Origin: an uncultured Prevotella sp.
GTDB taxonomy: Bacteria; Bacteroidota; Bacteroidia; Bacteroidales; Bacteroidaceae
DNA: 39,263 bases
Assembly (NCBI GenBank): GCA_905234265.1
Contig: CAJOHJ010000018.1
Span: forward strand, 1 to 39,263
Direction of reading: 5' to 3'
The notes under the pieces were generated by a model. That model was not told the DNA's origin, did not search any database, and saw nothing but the letters and a program-made list of their open reading frames with translations. Numbering within the stretch: the stretch's first letter is position 1; the number at the start of each line of letters is the position of its first letter. The translations under genes and the position numbers were made by a program. Shown here piece after piece: positions 35,274-39,263 of the stretch.

Positions 35274-35330
35274 CAAATATAGACCCATTTTTTATTATAG
35301 CGACAAATTGTCATTCATTTTTGTCGCTAT
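35274..35330 (-). promoter_or_regulatory. htrA promoter with overlapping inverted repeat
   Basis: The -7 box TATATTTG is at 35281-35274 and a TTTG -33 box at 35307-35304 (22-bp spacer). A perfect 11-bp inverted repeat, ATAGCGACAAA at 35297-35307 and its complement at 35320-35330, covers that -33 box. The layout suits a repressor or activator site. No known regulator is recognised. Confidence 0.55.
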
Positions 35331-35461
35331 TTAACACTTTAAACGCTACCCTTAACGGCTTTTTAAAATTAACGCTTCAAGGGTTAAAATACTGACAAAT
35401 TTAACTGTTTACAGGTTTTTAGTTATTTATTTGCAATTAGCAAAATATTTCGTAGGCACAC

Positions 35462-35500
35462 AAAAAAAGCTGTCTGCAACTGTGAAAGTATGCAGACAGC
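35462..35500 (-). terminator. Terminator of the bamD-omega-DUF4293 operon
   Basis: GCTGTCTGCA at 35469-35478 pairs perfectly with TGCAGACAGC at 35491-35500 (12-base loop), followed in the minus direction by seven Ts (35468-35462). It lies 9 bases after the DUF4293 stop. Bases 35331-35461 hold no gene, only A/T-rich sequence. Confidence 0.9.
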
Positions 35501-35509
35501 CGTTTCTTT

Positions 35510-35962
35510 CTATCTCAGCCTGTCGGCGGCACGTACCAGACGCTCATCGGCCTGAATGGCCCGCCGCGCCATGAATGTCAGAATTATCGCCACCGCCGGC
35601 AATGCCGTCGCCGTCAGCGGATGGAACTGTGCCGCATCAGGACTTATCGCCTTGCTGACAACCAGCAGCGCCACATACCATGCCAAGTCCAGCACTATAG
35701 CCACGAGAGCCATTGTGGCCTGCAGCGGGCGGCGCTTATAGAGAAAGATGGTGTAGAGTCCTATTGCTGCCGACAGCGACAGAATGACGCACAGGGGCCA
35801 CGCCGTGAAGTGCGACACTCCGCTGGCGTCGCGCCAGAAGAGGTTGTGCAGCGTGCCTGTCACGAAGCCGTCGCTGACGGTTTCGGCCAGCGGCATCGTC
35901 AGTGCTACTATCTGGCAGACTACGGCCAGCAGCAGGAAGATTGTCTGTTTGCGCTGTATCAT
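35510..35962 (-). CDS. DUF4293-family membrane protein
   Basis: 150 residues with four membrane helices (IFLLLAVVCQIVALTMPLA, LCVILSLSAAIGLYTIFL, ATMALVAIVLDLAWYVALLV, LPAVAIILTFMARR). It opens MIQRKQTIFLLLA and ends ADERLVRAADRLR, both hallmarks of the Bacteroidetes DUF4293 family, which has no known function. It follows the omega-like gene by 25 bases and ends at a strong terminator. Confidence 0.85.
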   Translation of the reverse strand: MIQRKQTIFLLLAVVCQIVALTMPLAETVSDGFVTGTLHNLFWRDASGVSHFTAWPLCVILSLSAAIGLYTIFLYKRRPLQATMALVAIVLDLAWYVALLVVSKAISPDAAQFHPLTATALPAVAIILTFMARRAIQADERLVRAADRLR

Positions 35963-35987
35963 TGCTATGAAGCGTCAGTCACGGGGC

Positions 35988-36332
35988 TTATTCCTCAGCT
36001 CCCTGAAAGTCCTGCTCGCGCACTGGGTCGCGCCAGTAGACTTTGCCTTCCACAAATTCCTGTGTTGCCAGCAGAGATGGCTTTGGCAGCTTCTCGTAGT
36101 AGCGGGAGATTTCTATCTGCTCGCGGTTCTCAAACACTTCGTCCAACGTGTCGTTGTAGGAAGCGAACTCTGCCAGTTTCTTCGACAGGTCGTCCTTTAT
36201 CTGGACGCTTATCTGGTTGGCGCGTTTTGAAATGATGGCTACGCTCTCGTAGATGTTGCCCGTGTCCTGACACAGGTCCATGATGTTACGCGTAACTGTG
36301 TTTACCGGTGCTTTTGATTTCTTGTAATCCAT
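35988..36332 (-). CDS. RNA polymerase omega-like subunit (Bacteroidetes Rpb6 type)
   Basis: 114 residues, the short accessory RNA polymerase subunit. MDYKKSKAPVNTVTRNIMDL, then the core NIYESVAIISKRANQISVQI, which fits the omega/Rpb6 fold (IYExVxIIxKRAxQI). A C-terminal tail of about 45 residues follows. It is 15 bases after bamD, in the usual Bacteroidetes order bamD, omega, DUF4293. A TATATATATATA run lies between bamD and its ATG. Confidence 0.88.
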   Translation of the reverse strand: MDYKKSKAPVNTVTRNIMDLCQDTGNIYESVAIISKRANQISVQIKDDLSKKLAEFASYNDTLDEVFENREQIEISRYYEKLPKPSLLATQEFVEGKVYWRDPVREQDFQGAEE

Positions 36333-36347
36333 TATATATATATATAA

Positions 36348-37172
36348 TTATTGTGTGAACTTCTTGCACTTTTCGATGTACTTCTGTGCCATCTTGCATG
36401 CCTGGCTGTCGGGGAACTCGTTGATGAAGCCGTAGCATTCGTCCTCGGCTTCGCGGTATCTCTCCACGCGACGCTCGTTGGAGCTGTTCTCGGCCAGTTC
36501 GAACTTGCTCTTCATTATCAGTACTGCAAACTCCTCGCGCAGCTCGGTGAAGGGATAGCTCTTCAGTGCGTTCTGGGCGGTGATGATGCATGCCTCGTAG
36601 TTGCTCTCCGTGTTGGCGTTTATGTTGCCATAGTATCCGCCAAGGTTGTAGTAGAGCTGTGCCGAAAGCAGCTCTTTCTGCACCAGCAGGTCCTGCAGTT
36701 CGAACATGTGCTGCTGGGCTGCCTCCCTGCGCTGCGACTCCGGGAACTGGTCTATGAAGTTCTGGAATGCATTGATGGCTCCCACCGTCGGCGTCTGGTC
36801 GAGCCTCGGCTCCGGAGCGTTCCTGTAGAGCGACTGTCCAATATAGTATGATGCATCCTCGGCATATTCGCCCTTCGGATAGGATGTGAAGTACTTGCGG
36901 AACGTTGCACTGGCGGCATCGTAGTCGGCGTTCAGATATTGCGACATTGCCAGCATGTAGAGGCTCTCCTGCGCCGCCTCGCGGCCTTTCTGGGAGGTCA
37001 CCACGTCGCTCAGCAGGGTGGCTGCCTGCTGATATTTACCCATAGCAAAGCACTGCTTGGCATACTCATACTTGTATGTGTAGTCCTGCGACTTGTATAC
37101 CTGGTTGAACTCCGAAGCGCAACCCGTCAGCAAGAGTACTGCAGAAAGGGCAATCAGAATTTTCTTTGTCAT
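36348..37172 (-). CDS. bamD: Outer-membrane assembly lipoprotein BamD
   Basis: 274-residue lipoprotein of the BAM complex, which inserts beta-barrel proteins into the outer membrane. Lipobox LLLTGC (Cys 18), then TPR-like repeats: YKYEYAKQCFAMGKYQQAAT, YLNADYDAASATFRKYFTSY, AINAFQNFIDQFPESQRREA. The signal and repeat layout match BamD (240-290 residues). First gene of the operon; promoter TACCTTTG at 37209-37202. Confidence 0.92.
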   Translation of the reverse strand: MTKKILIALSAVLLLTGCASEFNQVYKSQDYTYKYEYAKQCFAMGKYQQAATLLSDVVTSQKGREAAQESLYMLAMSQYLNADYDAASATFRKYFTSYPKGEYAEDASYYIGQSLYRNAPEPRLDQTPTVGAINAFQNFIDQFPESQRREAAQQHMFELQDLLVQKELLSAQLYYNLGGYYGNINANTESNYEACIITAQNALKSYPFTELREEFAVLIMKSKFELAENSSNERRVERYREAEDECYGFINEFPDSQACKMAQKYIEKCKKFTQ

Positions 37173-37201
37173 TGCTTACTATTCTCGGGGTTTTTGACGT
37201 G

Positions 37202-37209
37202 CAAAGGTA
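37202..37209 (-). promoter_or_regulatory. bamD promoter -7 element
   Basis: TACCTTTG on the minus strand, 30 bases before the bamD ATG. The -33 box is only ATTG. Confidence 0.6.
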
Positions 37210-37296
37210 AGCATTTTAAGTTAATGGGCAATATTTTTTTGATAAAAATTAGGAGATTTAATGTTTTCTTTTCAAGAATGCAGAGAAAAATTTTTA

Positions 37297-37375
37297 TCTC
37301 ACAGAGAAAAAAAATTATCTGCGTAAGATAATTTCGTAACATGCAGAGATAATTTTGTAAGTCATTGAGATAATT
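37297..37375 (+). repeat. 21-bp repeat family, locus 3
   Basis: Three to four units of the CGTAACATGCAGAGATAATT family, more degenerate than at 22412-22495 (TCTCACAGAGA, CGTAAGATAATTT, CGTAACATGCAGAGATAATTT, TGTAAGTCATTGAGATAATT). Sits between divergent bamD and the GH43 gene. Confidence 0.8.
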
Positions 37376-37390
37376 TTCCAGGAAAATCCC

Positions 37391-37482
37391 TACCTTTGCT
37401 TAGCATAGCTAAGCGAAGGCACTCACGCTCGAAAAAAAAAGAATGGAATTCTTGTTTTTGCTCTCGCTTAATCGTACCTTTG
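37391..37482 (+). promoter_or_regulatory. Two candidate promoters of the GH43 gene
   Basis: TACCTTTG occurs at 37391-37398 and at 37475-37482; the second, 17 bases before the ATG at 37499, has CTTG at 37451-37454 in the -33 place. Immediately after the first is a GCTTAG-CATAG-CTAAGC hairpin. Confidence 0.5.
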
Positions 37483-37498
37483 CATAAAATAAAGAATA

Positions 37499-39160
37499 AT
37501 GAAAAAAAGACTGTTCGCCGCACTCATTGCTGCTGCCGCCACGACGGGCATTGCAGCCCAGGATGCCGTGTTCACATATTTCAAGTATTCTGGCAACGAC
37601 CAGCGCTTCTGCCGCACGCTGGACGCTCAACGCGAGTTCTACAACCCCATACTGGCAGGCTTCTACCCCGACCCATCCGTATGCCGCAAGGGCGACACCT
37701 ACTATCTTGTCAACTCGTCGTTTGCATTCTTCCCCGGCGTGCCGCTCTTCGAGTCGAAAGACCTCGTCAACTGGCAGCAGACGGGCCACGTGCTTGACCG
37801 CGAGTCGCAGCTGAAGCTGGCCGGACAGCCGGTGTCGGGCGGCATCTTCGCGCCATCCATAAGCTATAACGACAGGAACCGGACGTTCTACATGATTACG
37901 ACCAACGTAGGCAGTGGCGGCAACTTCTATGTGAAGACCAAGGACCCGCGACAGGGATGGAGCGACCCCATCTACCTGCCAAAAGTCAGGGGAATAGACC
38001 CTTCCTTCCTCTTCGACGGCGACGGCAAGGCCTACATTGTGCATAACGCTGCCGTCAACGGCAAGGCTGAATACGACGGCCACTGTGCCATTCGCCTGCT
38101 GGAGTTCAGCGTCAGCGGCGACAGCATTGTCGGCGACCCGATAGAAATTGTGCGCGGTGGGACTCACGTCACCGAGCGTCCCATCTGGATTGAGGGTCCC
38201 CACCTCTATCATGTCGGCAAGTACTACTATCTTATGTGTGCCGAGGGCGGCACCGGACAGCAGCACAGCGAGGTTGTCTTCCGTGCCAGAAAGCCACAGG
38301 GGCCTTGGGAAGAGTGTCCGCAGAACCCCATACTTACACAGCGCGACCTCAGCGAGCAGCGCCCCGACAGGGTTTCCAGCACCGGACATGCCGACATCAT
38401 TCAGGACGCCGACGGACACTGGTGGGCCGTCTTCCTGGGATGCCGCCCCTACGAAGGCGACATGTACAACACCGGACGCGAGACTTTCCTGCTGCCAGTG
38501 ACATGGAAAGACGGCTGGCCGCAGATACTGCCCAAGGGAACGGCTGTGCCGGCAGTGGTTCAGAAGCAGAAACTGGCACCAGCCGCCAACACACTGACGG
38601 GAAACCTTACCTACACCGACCGTTTCAGCGGCTCTTCGCTGCATCCGCGATGGGTATTCCTGCGCAATGCACCCGCCAACGCCTTCACACTGTCTGCCGA
38701 CGGCCTTTCGCTGCACCCTGCCAAGGGCAGCGTGAGACTGAGGGAACCACTGTCGGCACTGTTCGTCCGCCAGCAGCACACCGCATTCACGGCAGAGACG
38801 GAACTATGCTTCAAGCCCACAGACAGCCGGCAGCTGGCAGGCGTCACGCTCTTCCAGACCGAAACCCACCACTTCGTATTCGGCAAGACCATCCTCAACG
38901 GGCGCCCCTCTCTCGTCGTCAGGCGCTGCGAGGGGGCGGAGACGCTGATTGCCTCATGCCCTCTGCCCGATGCCGATGCCCCACTGTGCCTTAGGGTGGA
39001 GGCCGACGGCCGCTACTATTCATTCTACTATTCCACTGGTGCCGATGCCCCCTGGCAGACACTTGCAAAGGGGGTCGACGGTGCCAACATCAGCACTGCC
39101 CGTGCAGGAGGCTTCACAGGAGCCATGATTGGCCTCTATGCCACGCAGGACAATAAGTAA
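37499..39160 (+). CDS. Secreted GH43 glycosidase (likely beta-xylosidase or arabinofuranosidase)
   Basis: 553 residues. Signal peptide MKKRLFAALIAAAATTGIAA. A GH43 five-bladed propeller with catalytic Asp 58 (FYPDPSV), Asp 167 (GIDPSFLFDGDG) and Glu 232 (WIEGPHLYHV), then a C-terminal beta-sandwich (from about residue 365, YTDRFSGSSLHPRW) like the GH43 C2/concanavalin-like domain. This two-domain layout suits xylan- or arabinan-derived oligosaccharides; the sugar cannot be fixed. It stands alone, with no SusC/SusD pair beside it, and is followed by the second copy of the 45-bp repeat. Confidence 0.93.
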   Translation: MKKRLFAALIAAAATTGIAAQDAVFTYFKYSGNDQRFCRTLDAQREFYNPILAGFYPDPSVCRKGDTYYLVNSSFAFFPGVPLFESKDLVNWQQTGHVLDRESQLKLAGQPVSGGIFAPSISYNDRNRTFYMITTNVGSGGNFYVKTKDPRQGWSDPIYLPKVRGIDPSFLFDGDGKAYIVHNAAVNGKAEYDGHCAIRLLEFSVSGDSIVGDPIEIVRGGTHVTERPIWIEGPHLYHVGKYYYLMCAEGGTGQQHSEVVFRARKPQGPWEECPQNPILTQRDLSEQRPDRVSSTGHADIIQDADGHWWAVFLGCRPYEGDMYNTGRETFLLPVTWKDGWPQILPKGTAVPAVVQKQKLAPAANTLTGNLTYTDRFSGSSLHPRWVFLRNAPANAFTLSADGLSLHPAKGSVRLREPLSALFVRQQHTAFTAETELCFKPTDSRQLAGVTLFQTETHHFVFGKTILNGRPSLVVRRCEGAETLIASCPLPDADAPLCLRVEADGRYYSFYYSTGADAPWQTLAKGVDGANISTARAGGFTGAMIGLYATQDNK

Positions 39161-39164
39161 AAAG

Positions 39165-39209
39165 GGGTCACCTGCATAACCGCGTGTAATCATCCACAGT
39201 AAAATTGCG
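39165..39209 (+). repeat. 45-bp dispersed repeat, copy 2
   Basis: Identical over 45 bases to the reverse complement of 13849-13893. Directly after the GH43 stop. From 39206 on an imperfect palindrome follows (GATATTTTCGTTTT / AAACGAGATATC, ending near 39240). Outside the repeat, bases 39210-39263 show no gene. Confidence 0.9.
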
Positions 39210-39263
39210 ATATTTTCGTTTTAATAAGAAACGAGATATCACAATGAATCCACAATACGAAAT

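Noticed and set aside
37409..38779. A 456-codon minus-strand frame
   Set aside because: Antisense shadow of the GH43 gene, which has clear catalytic motifs and a signal peptide.

Overview
The window reads as a chromosome segment of a Prevotella-like Bacteroidales bacterium. Several things point there: Bacteroidetes promoters (TTTG, about 20 bp, TAnnTTTG) before many genes, a Bat (Bacteroides aerotolerance) operon, an S16 protein with a long Ala/Glu/Lys tail, the Bacteroidetes bamD / omega-like / DUF4293 cluster, a secreted GH43 enzyme and a fragment of a BspA-type (DUF285) surface protein. No rRNA, complete tRNA or CRISPR array was seen. The species cannot be fixed from this sequence alone.

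Layout. (1) Bases 1-7000 are AT-rich accessory DNA, read almost entirely on the minus strand. They hold a 1,890-residue protein combining a LOTUS-like N-terminus, a sacsin/Hsp90-type ATPase and a C-terminal SF1 (UPF1-like) helicase. Upstream of it lie a small protein with a possible frameshift, an XRE regulator and a truncated tyrosine recombinase. This looks like the decayed end of an integrated element and is the best candidate for a new (probably defence) system. (2) Bases 7075-13355 hold plus-strand housekeeping genes: lon, tgt, an LptF/LptG-type permease and an RhlE-like DEAD-box helicase. Heptanucleotide GTGNNNN/CACNNNN repeats sit between these genes and even inside lon. (3) Bases 13356-14310 are a graveyard with an AAA-ATPase/DUF1703 fragment, a DUF285 fragment and several repeat families. 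(4) groES-groEL (minus) are divergent from sppA-lpxK-three glycosyltransferases (plus), which look like an envelope lipid and polysaccharide operon. (5) rpsP (minus) is divergent from a fourth glycosyltransferase. (6) Bases 24297-33510 hold an eight-gene minus-strand Bat operon: moxR, DUF58, a BatD-like protein, batA, a batB-batC fusion, batD, batE and a PAP2 phosphatase. (7) Next are a DegP/HtrA lipoprotein protease and the bamD-omega-DUF4293 operon, all on the minus strand. (8) The window ends with a secreted GH43 glycosidase and a 45-bp repeat that also occurs, inverted, in the graveyard.

How the genes fit together. Much of the core DNA serves the envelope and stress: Lon, GroESL, HtrA, SppA and the MoxR/vWA Bat system handle proteins; LpxK, the permease, the glycosyltransferases, PAP2 and BamD build the outer membrane and surface glycans. 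Three repeat classes mark the non-coding DNA: GTGNNNN heptads, a 21-bp tandem repeat found at three sites, and the 45-bp pair.
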